A stretch of 64,000 bases of DNA from Lineus longissimus (GCF_910592395.1 NC_088321.1:3038001-3102000); one strand, 5' to 3'; positions 33,679-46,300 are shown, counted from the first letter of the stretch. Notes: generated from the sequence alone by a model not told the origin. A program made the numbers and translations.

Positions 33679-34273
33679 CTGATGGATAGAAGATTGACAG
33701 GTTCACAAGTTATCCTACGTCTTTTCCAGCACCAGAAAACTGTTGCTGGTCATGGAATACTACTTTTAAACTATTGAACACTAATTTTCTGAAATGAGGA
33801 GAAATATTCACCTTTCATGGTTTTATTTTATCTTTAATAAATATGTTGTATGCGCTTGGTTTTCTCTTCTATATCGTGCCGAGGCGAACAGGTGTCTTTG
33901 AAGTGAAGGTGAAGTACTGAAATTGATAAAATGAAACAAATCATTGTGCATGTTATTCTGCAGTCTGCAATTGTACCATCCTCTTTTAAAAACTCACATT
34001 GAAAAGGGTACAATTGCAGATTTCTGGTAAAGGCATTGTTTTTGTAGTTAAGGCAATCATCAACAATATATGGTTATCATATTTAAACGGTGCCAAGAGT
34101 ATCATTGAGAGTGGTGATTAGATATCCAGATGAAAAAGAATGTCAAATGTTTCTGGACAAACAGGTCTCAGCAATCCCACAGAAGTGATATTTTCAGAGA
34201 CAGCTGTCACATTATTTGGATTTAACTAAATCCTAAAACTTCAAAAACTATTCTGATTTAATATGAAACATAC

Positions 34274-34428
34274 CTTCACATTCTTGTACATCAAACCCAA
34301 TTCTTTCGCAACCTCTTCAATTTTGCTATGATTATACTTTTGGTAGTTTTCAAACCATCTTTGTAGTACTGAATTAATTACTTTCGCTGATGATCTGTGA
34401 ATTTTACTCGAGATCAGGAAGAAATATG
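34274..34428 (-). pseudogene. Possible homeodomain-like exon
   Basis: Minus-strand CATTTCAG acceptor and GTATGT donor. It reads VINSVLQRWFENYQKYNHSK, then IEEVAKELGLMYKNVK. The spacing LxxWFxxN...IxxxAxxLGLxxxxVK is like helix 1 to the start of helix 3 of a homeodomain, where WFxNRR would be in the next exon. That exon was not found: the region near 33860-33925 is a weak candidate without WFxN. It could be another helix-turn-helix. Confidence 0.4.
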
Positions 34429-36200
34429 CTGAAATGAAGAAGTGTGTAGCGGTAAAGGGCTTATATATTTGTCACCGTATAAACGTCGCAACTCTGAACT
34501 CAAACCGGAACCCAAAGACTAAACCAACTAAGATATCTTTTTACATTATTTATTACCCACGTCACTCTAACTTCTTATCTTCAACCGACACTGAAACATT
34601 ATAAAATTATGTGCACAACAAAGTATCAACAAGAGTTGATATGAAAGAATCTTACCACACTATGAGACCAAGGGTGAAGGCAACTAATCGTGATCTAAAA
34701 TGCTCTGGCACTTTTCAAGAGAACGTCTTGTTTAGCTACAGAGTGCGGAGGATGGATTTCTGGATCTGCCAGGACTCACTCAAAACATCTAAACATCATC
34801 ATTTATACTTAATTACACACACCCCTAGTGGGTAAATAGCCCAGCCCAAATATCAGGCTCTGAGCCAACTAGCACTCAATAATTAAAGAAACAACCAATC
34901 AGCACACAGCTGTATCAATACAAGATTACTAGACAGGGCCTAGGGCAGGGGCCTAGTAACCAGCTGCTTATCAGGAAGTTCATAAAAGGGGTCAAACAGC
35001 TTAACAGAGAGAGATTACAAAACAATGGAAATGAGCAATTAAGAAGAAAGGTGTTGTAACTTATAATGGTTAACGATACTGGGTGTCTGGGTTCACCAGG
35101 GCCTGGGAAGAACACAGAAATAATAATTATAGCTAGGTTTAGTAGGCAATTCCTAATATTGTCACAAAACGGATCTTGGAAGTTGACTGAAGGCTACCGC
35201 AGCTGTTGGCAATGATTTTTGGTACTTAAATGCATGATCGAACATGTTCAGGGGGATAACGTTATTCCCTCTTAACATGTTATAGCCTATATATATTTCA
35301 TTTTAAACTGCTTAAGTTTGAAGAAACCAAGAAAATCAAGAGTCATGACATGACATAATATAGCCTAGAGTGTATATAGAGGGCGTCTCCCTCACAAAAT
35401 GCCGCATCTCCTTGGCCTACCATGCAGAGCAAATAGGCCTAGGCTATGCGATCTAACTTCACGACAATTTTTAGGCAATGTCAACTCTTCGGTATCTTTG
35501 ATCAATAGAATCCTTCCTGGCAAAGGGGATGCGTTGGGATGCCTTATATGGTGGGCGGTCAACAGTACACACAACACACACGTGCACATACTACTGTACA
35601 ATTATAACATGTACGCTAGCGCTACCAGTGTACCACGTGGACCAATATGTCACAGTCATTCCGTTCTACAGATCGAAACGAACTTTTGAACATTTTGGTT
35701 TCTTTAGTAATAGGCCAAGACTTATGGAATAAAAACTTACGAAGTAGAGTGCAGGAGTAAAAACACAGGTAAATACACGGTAAAAAAGCGGGATTTGCGA
35801 AAAGCACTGAAGAATAAACCTCGTTTACGGTTTGTTGATTTTGGTATTGCGCAACCCGCTAGTGCGCGATGATCAGGAAGGTAATCCACGTGCTCGAAAA
35901 TAATCAAAGAAGGAATTATTACCATAAAAATGAATTGGAAGTATACAATCTTTAAAACCAAACTCGCAAAGAATACTGCCAAAATTCAAGGAATGAAATC
36001 AGTGACTTACGAAACTATGCCTCACATTCAAGAGACATTTAACATATAAAATATTTCCGTTCATTCGCCAGGAGGTTTGCAGAAAATATGTGGTATCTTC
36101 TTCAATAGAAATTGTACATCGTTGTTACAGTCGGGTCGCCCCGGACAAAGTGCTCAATCGCACCCCAAATCACCCTCTGTCAACACCATTCTTCTTGTGT
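34429..36200. other. Upstream region of the minus-strand gene, nothing firm
   Basis: Two minus-strand GTAAGT donors (near 35735 and 36010) follow short frames, so 5' exons may be here, but none is convincing. The 35390-35610 open frames on both strands lack support. Confidence 0.25.
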
Positions 36201-36204
36201 TGTC

Positions 36205-36815
36205 AGTGGGCGGGAGGGGGGGGGGGAGATGTCAGGCTATTGGGGGCTGTTGAGCTCTTATTAACTACACGTGCTTGTGGTCAACGTAACTAGCTTTCGG
36301 GGGAGGGGTGGCCAAGGTGGTATCCAGTAACGGGAAGGAGTATATGTGATACAAGACCACTTTCTCTACCACTACCACCTCCCCCCCCCCCCCCGCCCCA
36401 TCACTCCTCACCTACAGCCCCGTTCCGGAGGGTTCGTATATCTGGCCTATAATGGATCAGGGTGCGGCTGTATACGTATGATCGGGGTGGTGATTCCGGT
36501 TTGTCTAAGGACACAATATTAGGGTTGAAGCCGGGCAAAAGACCAGCAAGTCCATGGAGCGTTCCATCTGTTACTGGGATAAATAATTGATTATTGACGC
36601 TACTACTAAGGGGTAGCGCCAGGTCAACAGCGGCAACACACACTGAAAAGGCTAGTAGGGGGCGGAGGCGGGGATGGGGGGGGGGGGGGGGCAGGGGCTG
36701 GCGGCATTAACCTTGATCCCGATGCCTATGTAGGACATGGGCAATGCAGAAACTAATTTTATATTCCGGGTTAAAAACAGGGCCGTATTTACTAGATAGG
36801 GGGGGGGGGGGGACT
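36205..36815. repeat. Cluster of four long G/C homopolymer tracts
   Basis: Runs of 10 or more G or C at about 36217-36226, 36380-36394, 36676-36691 and 36799-36812. They could form G-quadruplexes; they are also hard to sequence, so lengths are uncertain. Confidence 0.8.
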
Positions 36816-38195
36816 GACCACAGGCATCGCCGACCTAGAAACGTGTTTGTCCTGCAGATTAATGGTTTTGTCTTGGTGTCTCAACCACTCCCCGAGATCA
36901 TGCCCTAGTCCCATGACAAAAATATGACAAAAAATATGGACCCGAATGATAGGAGGACCACGCATCGCCCAGTGGTCCACCATGCAGTCAATAAAAATCA
37001 TGACGAGATATGGCGAGACACGCAGGCGCATACATTCATGTAGTGAAGCATCGTTAACAAATGTTCAACAAAATATCTTGGGATATGAAGATACGTATCC
37101 TTAGCGCTTCATACAGAGAGACGAACCCTAACAGAAAACGCTTCGTTACGATTAACATCTCCTGAATCAGGTGCATCCACGGTGATCTCAAATAATATAA
37201 GTGAGGATAGATTCCAAGAACGGTTGCCAAAAGTGGGTCTCATGATTAATATTATCATATAGGCGAGCTCTGCAAATCGACAAAATGGTTCATGTGCACG
37301 AACTTCTGTAAAGAAACTTCGCGGTTGAACACCGCATAAACCAAAGATAGACGGATGTGTGACCATAGCAAATCGAGTCATGCAGACCATTGCATTATGA
37401 AGTAGGCATAGTTTTCCACTAGGCGATTGGCTGACGGCGAAACAATGGGTTCGGGAGCACAAAGAAGCTGATACAAATGGCTGATTTGTCCGATTTTTTA
37501 AACGGAATTCCGCGGCCAGTTATTTACGTGGATCGCAACTTACATCTGCGAGCATTCAAACCGGCGATCTGGCTGTTCCCACCTCCAACCAAGACATGAG
37601 TTGATTAGCCAGACAGGTTCGCCATATCATGGATGTGGTATTGGTAAGTTGACTTGTCCATTTAGTTTTTCACGTTGATCATCAATTTCTCCATCAGGGG
37701 ATGAAGATTTTGCACGTTTCGCCGCTCATAGTGGTTGCCAACAGCGCATTATTTGATATCCCACAAAGAATATGATATTGATCATACGGGCTGGTCCTGG
37801 GTACGAAATTCTAACACAAGGACGATGTTCCGAAATATTTCGAAGTTAAACACGACCATGAGGTATATATTTATGAAAATAATTGACTGCACTGATGAGT
37901 ATATGTATAGTGCTTGTCAACGAGGTAAAAAGGTAAATATTGTCCGTTTGTTATTGCATTTCAACTCTTAACAAAGGTTTGGTTTTTCAAACTTGGAGGG
38001 AGGGTATTTGCAATCTGCTGTTTTATTTTTTTCTCCGGTGAACTCATCGTTGACATTTTAAATCACTTTTGAATTCACTTCAACTACGATCCATGTTTGC
38101 TTGCACCGTGAGTTCAGGCCTTATCCATCAAAGTAATTTTTATGTTCATGGTACACCTAGTATATCGGACACCAGTGCATTCATTATTTGTGACC
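36816..38195. other. Nothing recognised
   Basis: Open frames on both strands are shorter than about 120 codons with no recognisable motif. Confidence 0.35.
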
Positions 38196-38404
38196 CGCTC
38201 TACCAAAACTAGGCGCTTGTCGCATCTGAACTTGACAGGTTGATACGGACTTGTTGTTCATTTCCCTATTGTAGACCTTTTGTTGAATGTGACCAAATCA
38301 GTTTGTAATAGATTTCACAAAAGGTCAACAATAGGGAAATGAACAACAAGTCCGTATCAACCTGTCAAGTTCAGATGCGACAAGCGCCTAGTTTTGGTAG
38401 AGCG
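38196..38404. repeat. Long hairpin (foldback MITE-like)
   Basis: Arms of about 88 bp, CGCTCTACCAAAACTAGGCG at the left and its complement at the right, with a single mismatch noticed (TAGACC versus TTGACC) and a ~32-bp loop. No clear target duplication. Confidence 0.85.
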
Positions 38405-39517
38405 TTTATTGAATTATTTTTTATTTTTCATTCCGGGAACCATTACCAACTGTAATGTTTACTAACATTTCCAATGAGACCATACATACTCTGTGTGATT
38501 TTATGACAGCGATTATAGTGATCATGAAAACGCCTTTCACTCAGAAAAAGATCTCTGAAACCTGTTACAAAGCTGTATGCTGTTTCCTTACCATCAGAGG
38601 TCCCTGAAAGAGTAAGAAGCGAGAGTTATAACATGTGAAGCCTATACTAACACATTGCAAGGACACTTATTACACCAGTCGACTGCCAAACCACGTGATG
38701 ACAAATAATTTATACGCACATGTAAAACGTGTGAATACTAGTAATAATATCGGATTACTTCAAAATGCTTTGAACGTCACCCATGAAAGTAAACAAACGA
38801 TATTTATTTGACCATTTTAGAAATGCACTAGTTTCGAAATAAGTAGAAGGTAAGCCTGTTGGCTCATCACGGTGCCGCTTACTTGATGAATCTTAATATC
38901 TTAAATTGTAAGCTATGTATCATGCAGTTTTTTATTGCAACATTGTTGAAATGTTCATGGTAACGCCTTCCACTTAATAAGTACAATCGAAGATTGCTGT
39001 CGTGGTGTGTATAAGTAACCTTGTATTCGTCAAATTCGCGTTAGTTTCTGACTAAACCGCACTTTTTCGAAAGAAATATCAATGATGGCATTGCATTGTT
39101 GCCAAATCCTCGAAGGAATTTTTGAAATTCCTTAAGTGGGTTGTGTGAGTATTTCGAAGCCTTTTGTAAACCAAGTAGACCGTTGCGTACATGCCAAAAT
39201 AACTCAACTATACACGAAAAGTTAATAGAGGTGAGTGTTTCATGAATCATTTCTTCTAATCATTGCTTCTATACGATTTTCATCATAAGCACGGTGGCTG
39301 AAGGTATCGGTTTGACCAAGGAAAATACATTCTTACTCAGAGAGGAAATGACGATAAAAATGAAATACACAAAAGGTTAGTTCATTTTGAGGGGCGTAAG
39401 GCCCGCATCTATTATTCTTATCTGATTGTACTCCTTCGACACTGTAATTGGACGGCCTTGTTTCTATTATGTGTTGCAAAGGTAAACCAATACCTTACCC
39501 GCCATGATAAAGTTAAT
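38405..39517. other. Nothing recognised
   Basis: AT-rich sequence with only short open frames. Confidence 0.35.
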
Positions 39518-40764
39518 CCAGAGTCTTTCAAATAAAGAGTCAGGCAACTAGGGAACATAGCTTCAATATCAAAGCCGCCACCCGTTTCGGAAGACGCGCG
39601 TAGGGACAGAGCTCTCTCGGGTCACGTGGTACACCCAAGCCAATTCCGCACAACTGGACTTTGAACAATTCTTCGATCAGCTGAACATGGCCGTCACAAA
39701 CACCCTGTTTAAAAACTAACGCCTGCTTCAAAGTCAACGATCTCTATAAAACTATTTAGATATAATGTCAAAGATAAAATTTATACGAAAAGCGATATGT
39801 TTCGGATTTTGCTATTAGACAGTTTTGAGGAGAAGTGATGGCACTAGTTTGAGAATAATTCTCGAAAAGCGTTTTTCTACTCCACGTCATCACATATTTT
39901 TGTGGTTAGCAGTTAAGTATGTTGTCGGTGCTTTATAATTGACCATCTAAGGGTATCATATGGTTCCGTTTGTTGTCATCTAATGGGATATTCATATCTT
40001 ATTAATTGTGACCGACTACAACTAGTTTTATAGCAGGTTTAATTTCGCGTTCGCGGTAAAAAACGAAAAAAACATGAACAAATGCAAAACGTCCCGTCAT
40101 GTTTAGAAATCCCATTTCATGTCTATTAAATTTTTCAAATTTAATGTTGCTGTTATTTAATGGGATCTTTGATAGTTTTGCAATTTTGAAGCCCAGTTTC
40201 TAGTTTATTGAGCTTGTTTTCGCACACATAAGGGCAAAGTGGTGTGAGGTATACCGTTCAAATATTATTGAACACGCAATTTGGTTGAAACCTTACAAAC
40301 ATTTATGATGTGTACATCAATTTTTGAGTCACCTCATAAGAAACAATTTACAGCATAAAAAATATATTGCCATAGATTACAACCTAATTATTAAAAAAAA
40401 GTTTTGCAAAAAAAAGAGATGAGAGTGCATGCAGCTTAATTGTGGTTTGATTATTGTTATGTTTGGCAATTAGCAGCTAATCAACACATCTGCCAAATTT
40501 TTAAGATCGTTCTCATCAATTAAAATTTATATTACATATATTTGTAACCCAATAAATCATATGTGTAATCATATACAGAGTAAATACTTTTCGTGGAATT
40601 GTGGTCGTTCCATCATTGTTTTGCACCTCAGCTCAGTTTTTTTGTAGCTGAATTAAAAAGGACTTCATGATCATCATGGCTTCCAGTTAATTGCCCGAGA
40701 GAGCTGTGGGATCAAAGGAAACTCGCCGCGACCCGATCGCGACTCTTTATTTGAAAGACTCTGG
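39518..40764. mobile_element. Probable TIR element, TIR CCAGAGTCTTTCAAATAAAG
   Basis: 24-bp perfect inverted repeats at 39518-39541 and 40741-40764. A second inverted pair lies inside (GAGCTCTCTCGGG near 39609; CCCGAGAGAGCT near 40693). Flanks GTTAAT and TTATTC give no clear duplication. Internal sequence is non-coding. Confidence 0.55.
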
Positions 40765-41005
40765 TTATTCTAAGTACAGTATCGTCTAAAACAAAACGCT
40801 AGGTTTTGTATCGATATTAAGGTCCTGTTATATTTACGTTGAATCTGTGTCGGAATTCCTCCATCCTTGGAACTTCAGAAGCTTCTTTGGCAATCTGTGC
40901 GTACTTCAGCGGTTTATCAATCTGAAGTAGATCAATCAGTAAATAAGAAAATAATGTGATCTGAAAATAGGGTGAGAGTGAGGATGACATGATTATCTCT
41001 GCACA
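40765..41005. other. Nothing recognised
   Basis: A minus-strand frame continues here but shows no motif. Confidence 0.3.
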
Positions 41006-41402
41006 TGGTCCATTTTCAGGTGGTGTACGTGCGGCTATAAGCTGCGCGTACACCACGAAATATTGGTGGACCAATTGCACGTACACCACCACATTGCCGC
41101 GACAAATTGGTTCGGCAATCCATTGCCGATACAAATTGCCGGGCGAATTCGCCCGGCTTGTTAAAAGCTCGGCTTTGTCGTGGTGTACGCGCAAATGGAT
41201 CGGCAATTAGCTAGTTAGATGGTTCGGCTCCAGGCGGCGCTTTCGAAATGGGGCTTTCTGCTTAGTGTTTGCGCGCCATCTGTTGCCGGATTTTATAACT
41301 AGCTGCAGCGCTGGTGTACGCCCTTGGTGGATTTTCGATGGTGCGGCATTGGTTCGCGAACCAAGATTGGTGGTCCATTTTCAGGTGGTGTACGTGCGGC
41401 TA
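41006..41402. repeat. 32-bp direct repeats bounding a GTGTACG-rich inverted-repeat segment
   Basis: The same 32 bp (starting TGGTCCATTTTCAGG) occurs at 41006-41037 and 41371-41402. Between them GGTGTACG and CGTACACC recur in both orientations, with AATTCGCCCGG / CCGGGCGAATT near 41140-41155. Possibly a small element plus duplicated flank. Confidence 0.6.
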
Positions 41403-42120
41403 CTGTGAGTAGCTTGAAAAGTATTCTTTAACTGGTGCAGACAACAAGCTCTAGAAAACAGTTCATATTTCGGTTGGTGATGGATGAAACACGCAATTGA
41501 TATAGGAATACGCTCAAGTCGTAATCGTCATCTTGAAGCAACTGGCCTGATCTTACAGAATGCATTTCTTCAACAGCAGCCCTGCAGCGAATGATCAGCG
41601 TCTCTTTGATCAAGTATGCACCCCATAGACGATTGGTGCCGTTACTTAAAGCAGCCTTCGGAGATCCCCCCCCCCCCCCCCCCCCGACAACAGGTGACCA
41701 TCCCTCTCGAAGACGAATTGGGGTAAACTTCTAGCATGTCTAGATCAGAGAGACCCACGGCGCTTACTAGACCAGAGATTAATAATGTGACTGATTGTCA
41801 GAACACCCCTCCCCCTATCTCTTATCTATATGACAGGAATAACAGAGGCATGTTAGATGAAAACTGAACCATATAATTATTACGCCATGTCCGTCTGAAG
41901 TAGACGGGAATGAGGACGTTAGTTGGAATACATGCGTTCATCATTTGTTGTGCCTTATTAAGCCTGATCATGAATAAGTCCTGTCAAACTCATACCGTTA
42001 TCACGGCAAAGAATTGCTGTACATTTTTTTCATGCTATCAAGCCAGGGAGCATCCAGGGAGGTGTAGTAGTCAACTTAATTTTTATTCAGATTGACAGCA
42101 ACCTCGTCGGCATAACGTAA
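41403..42120. other. Nothing recognised apart from a C20-type tract
   Basis: A run of about 20 C at 41666-41685; otherwise no feature. Confidence 0.35.
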
Positions 42121-42134
42121 CGTTCATTTTGTTT

Positions 42135-42610
42135 TAGACCGGTATTATTTACCCGACCGTCGGATCTACATTGAAGGAAATCGGTCTTGTTGACCCGATC
42201 GTCAGATCTCGAGTGAAGAAAATCGGTCCTGTGTACACGACGGTCGGGTGATCAATACTGAAATTCTTCGCTCCAGACCTGACGCCGTCGTATCTCGAGT
42301 GAAGGAATTTGGTACTATTCACCCGGCCGTCCGGCGCAAGTCTGCTGACAAGGTTACCCAACTCTCCGCTAGGGGCATGCCCCTTAGGGGAAACAATGGC
42401 GGCGGATGTAGGTTAAGCGGGCCTGTCGGTTGGACAAAAATTCACCAATTTTGCCCAATTTCAATCAAAATTATATTGTAGTCGGGCCAATAGCGCGGGG
42501 AATCTTTTAATCTTGACTCGAGACACGACTGTCGACCAGCAAATACATCATATTCTAGTCGGGTCAATAGCACAGAAAATCTTCAGTCAAGACACGACAG
42601 TCGGGCGAAT
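42135..42610. repeat. Degenerate short repeat around GAAxGAAATCGGTC / CCGACCGTC
   Basis: Phrases such as CCCGACCGTCGGATCT, CCCGATCGTCAGATCT, CACGACGGTCGGGTG and ACACGACAGTCGGGCG recur every 45-70 bp, ending next to the BEL/Pao left LTR. Confidence 0.5.
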
Positions 42611-42633
42611 GATAATTGTCTTTCTTTTATGGA

Positions 42634-43268
42634 TGTTGGTGCCGATTAGCGGCAAAGTTAAGAAATATTCACTTTAGTTTGTTACCACCCCAGTTGGTAA
42701 CCGCGCTGGTCAGTTTCGATAGCAACTCAACCTAATTAGCATATTGCGTGGGTTTTCCCCGGCAACTAGGTCATCACCTACGTCATCCGAGAGTTTGGTA
42801 TGCGAGGAATGTTGTATGACGTCAATTCAATTATTGTTTATGCATTCTTGGCGTTGGTCTGGGGGTATATAACGTGGGTCCTCTGAGCATTTGGCAGAAC
42901 CAACCAAGGGAGCTTTCCTGATTGCTGAAGGAAGCAACAAAGTTAAATAGCAAGCAAGCCAGCTAGCGCTAGCAAGCGTCGTACAAACAGTAACCGGTGA
43001 AACTTCTGCCCGAAGTTCAGAGCCCGAGTATATTCCAACTGACCAAGCCAAGTCCAAGTCCTCAAACCTATTGTCCCCATTGAAACCCTGGTTCAGGAGA
43101 TTTCTGGCGAGATAGATCCTCTGCCGACAAAGATTGGTGTATGTCCGTGCCGTTTGAATATACAAGTTTAAAGGCGTAAAAGTTATCTTACTTTCTTGCA
43201 AAGATTATTCTCAGTAGCAGCATCAGGGAGCTGACCCAGGCGTCAATTTTGAGGTTGGCACCGCAACA
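42634..43268 (+). repeat. 5' LTR of the BEL/Pao element
   Basis: TG...CA termini, 635 bp, matches the 3' LTR. Confidence 0.96.
42817..42872 (+). promoter_or_regulatory. LTR core promoter candidates: CRE and TATA box
   Basis: TGACGTCA (42817-42824) and GTATATAACG (TATATAA at 42866-42872) in the 5' LTR; the same pair is in the 3' LTR (about 50463 and 50512). Transcription would start about 30 bp past the TATA. Confidence 0.55.
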
Positions 43269-43304
43269 CGATTTAACTTTGGTCCTCACCAAGAATAATC
43301 CATA
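43269..43304 (+). other. Leader with possible primer-binding site
   Basis: TGGTCCTCACC begins about 10 nt after the LTR and would pair with a tRNA ending GGTGAGGACCA; the tRNA is not identified. Confidence 0.35.
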
Positions 43305-46300
43305 ATGGAAGGGCAATATCTGCGAGAAATTGCCAACAAAGAACTGCCGCCATCCAGGCCAGAATCTCGTAAGAGTGTACAGAGCGAGCACAGTGTACAT
43401 GAAGCAGAAACTGGGTCAACAGCTGATCGACTACGGAGGCCCGTGAGGCACACCGTCGCTTCAAAGATGCTCGATCCCGATGAGTTGGCAGCAGAACAAC
43501 TCGTGCAAATGGCAAGAAGCCGAGGGGGTTATGCCGCACAAATGACAATGAGGCATAGGCAGTTCAACGAAGCCTTTGAGCAAGGGCTGCACACCTCACT
43601 CCTACAGCAGCCGCTGGGTGATCTCGAAAACGCCTTTGAAAGGTTCAGAGACATCCATGACAACTATGTCAGATTGGCCGCTGCTGTAAACCCGGCCCGA
43701 GCTGTTGAATGTCGGGAGCATTTCCAGAATATGCTCGGGCTTATCCAAAGCGTCCGCTTTAAGTTTGATCAACGGATGAGGCAGGAAGACCTAAACGACA
43801 AGCTGAGTCCGTCGGATAGTGTCTCCCAACAAGGCAGCAGCTCATCAAAGACAAGGAGGGTGTCTAGTTACCTAGCGATCGCTTCAGCCAAGAAGGCCGG
43901 GCTGACGGAGAAATCCCGTCTGCTCAAGCAACACCAGTCAATGAAAATGAAACTGCAACAAGAAATCGAGGAAGCTGAGCGACAAGCTAAGGTGTCCGAG
44001 TTGGCGCTGAAGGAGAAGGCCAGACAACTCCAGTTTGAAAGTGAGCGCATGACCTTAGAGGAAGAGCTCCGAGCAGCTGACGCTGAGGAACAGACCTTAG
44101 TCAAGCATCTGGACCGTGACAGACCCCCCGATCCAGTCCTTTCGCCTGTCATCCAAGATCAAGTTAGGGTTCCTGAGAGACAATTTATGCTTAACCCTTT
44201 GGTTCCGGAGTTCCATCAACGACAGTACAGCAGTACACCACAACGCCCTCGAGCGTCTCCAGATAGGCGAACGGCTCCTGACGTGAAGACAGTACCTGCT
44301 TCATATGAACCAGATTGGCTGATTTCCTTTGAGCCTACCGCCCAGAGATGCGATCCAGCGACTTTGGTTCGAGCTGCCGCTCCAACCACGATGTCGCAGC
44401 CTTCCCCAGACGTCGCCAGGATGCCACAGCCAGTACCGGCCGACATGACTTACCGCACTGGCTCAGCCGCCTCAATGTCACAACAAGTGGCCGAGATGGT
44501 GTACCGGCCCATGCCAGTGATGATGTCACATCCTGCCGATGACGTCCAAGCCGCCATGCCGCGCCAAGCAGTGCCAGGCACGATCTCACAACCAGTTCCG
44601 GCCGAGATGGTGTACCGGCCCATGCCAGTGATGATGTCACATCCTGCCGATGATGTCCAAGCCGCCATGCCGCGCCAAGCAGTGCCAGGCACAATGTCCC
44701 AACAAATGACCGAGATGGTGTACCAGCCCAGCCCTGTGATGATGCCTGATATTATGTCACATCCTGCCGATGTTCAAGCCGCCATGCCGCGTCCAGCAGT
44801 GTCAGTCGTGATGTCACAGCCAGCTAAAGTTGCCACGCATCAAAATGTTACGACTACTTCAGGGAATGTCTCAGCACATCCGAGTTATGTAATCCCTGCC
44901 ATTGATACGTCATCAAGCCAAGTGCCAGTAGCAGCTCCTCTCGATATACAGCGACAGCTAATCGATGCCTTGCGTCTTCCCAAGACCGGTCTTCAGAAGT
45001 TCTACGGAGAGCCGATGCAGTATTGGGCGTTTATGAATAGTTTTGATAGCCTGGTGCACAGAGCCTGTGTTACAGATGGAGACAAGCTCAACTGCCTGAT
45101 GGAATACTGCTGTGGTAAAGCTGCCCGAGTAATTCGTCCTTGCGCTTTGATGTCACCATCAGCAGGATATGCCAGAGCTAGGGAGCTGCTGAAGGAGCGA
45201 TTTGGTGATGAATATACCATTGCGAAGGCTTGGGTGAAGAAGATAGTTGAAGGCCCACCAGTAAAGACCAACTCTGGTGAAGCGCTGCAGGAGTTTACTG
45301 ACGATGTCCGGGGATGTTACGAAACGTTAAAGGCCATGAATAAATTGGCAGAGGTCAACTCTCAAGACCGGATGGCAGACATCTCAACTAGACTTCCCCT
45401 TTATATCCAGTCGAGGTGGAGAAAGGAAGCGCATCGGTCGAAGCTACGGACAAAGTCATATCCAGACTTCAAAGCCTTTGTCACCTTTCTCGAAATGGTG
45501 TCTGGCGAAGAAAATGATCCAGTCTTTGGCAAGATACAGGCCAAGGATAGAGTTGAGAAGAAGCGAACCTTCCCACAGAAGAAAACAGGCGTCAGTTTAA
45601 CAGTGCAAGCGACCGGCAAAGATAATCAGGCGACCAAAGCAGCCAGAAGCAGTCCAGCTAAAATCAAGTCCGTCACCAGCGATGCTAAGCCCGAGACCAA
45701 GAAGATGAATTGTCATATATGCAGCCAGAGTCATAAAGTTGCAGCCTGCCCTAAGTTCAAGGCCATGGAACCCACAAGACGTCTGGAGGTTGTGAAGGAG
45801 AAGCGGTTGTGCTTCAACTGCCTTGATTTCAGCAACCATAGCTACCGTCAATGCCACAGGTCCAGTGACTGCCATGAGAAAGACTGCAAGCTCAAGCACT
45901 CTCAACTCCTGCATGCTGCCATGGTAAAGAAGGAACATGCCGCTGTCGCGAAGACTGCTACTCCTCCCAGCCAAGTCAAGACTGATGGTGCAGAGAATTT
46001 CGCCTGTGACTCACTGAACAAAGATTCAACACGCATTGCCTTGCCGATTGTCTCAGTCTACGTCAGGGGGAAAGGGCAGCACGAGTTCATCAAGACAGAC
46101 GCGCTGCTAGACTCCGGCAGCAACAGAACGTTCTGCTCTAAGTCCTTGTTGTCCCAGCTCAAGTTGGAGGGATCAAGAACAGCTCTGTCTTTGGAGACCC
46201 TCGGTCAAAGTGCAGCCACAGATGCCATCGAAGTGTGTCTTCAAGTTACACCGACATCCAGAAAGGCTAAGAAGAGAAGTGTGCTGGACTTGCCCAGGGT

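Larger units (their letters stand above)
17485..34428 (-). pseudogene. Chromodomain protein gene, multi-exon, decayed
   Basis: On the minus strand two blocks of exons are phase-consistent. Block 1: 33507-33678, 32879-33032, 32346-32498 and 31825-32000. Block 2: 21293-21358, 20836-20945, 20571-20671, 20117-20156, 18908-18990, 18038-18092 and 17485-17660. The C-terminus is a chromodomain. The middle is acidic and Ser/Pro-rich, then basic (KNTKSRVGMRKKKSAKP). An upstream exon at 34274-34428 may be homeodomain-like. Block 1 ends in phase 0 and block 2 begins in phase 2, so at least one exon between them is missing; a weak candidate is near 29412-29541. Stops: TAA at 17641-17643, TGA (complement of 32985-32987), and TAA at the start of exon 33507-33678. 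Introns are full of transposons. Treating both blocks as one gene is inference from order and strand. Confidence 0.55.

Noticed and set aside
33848-33925. Helix-3 exon completing the homeodomain-like region
   Set aside because: An acceptor-like site is present but no frame gives WFxN(R/K); not supported.
37109-37462. 117-codon minus-strand frame
   Set aside because: No motif, no supporting splice or promoter signals; expected by chance in this much sequence.
42827-43201. 124-codon minus-strand frame in the LTR (and its copy at 50473-50847)
   Set aside because: Present in both LTRs only because these are identical; no known protein.
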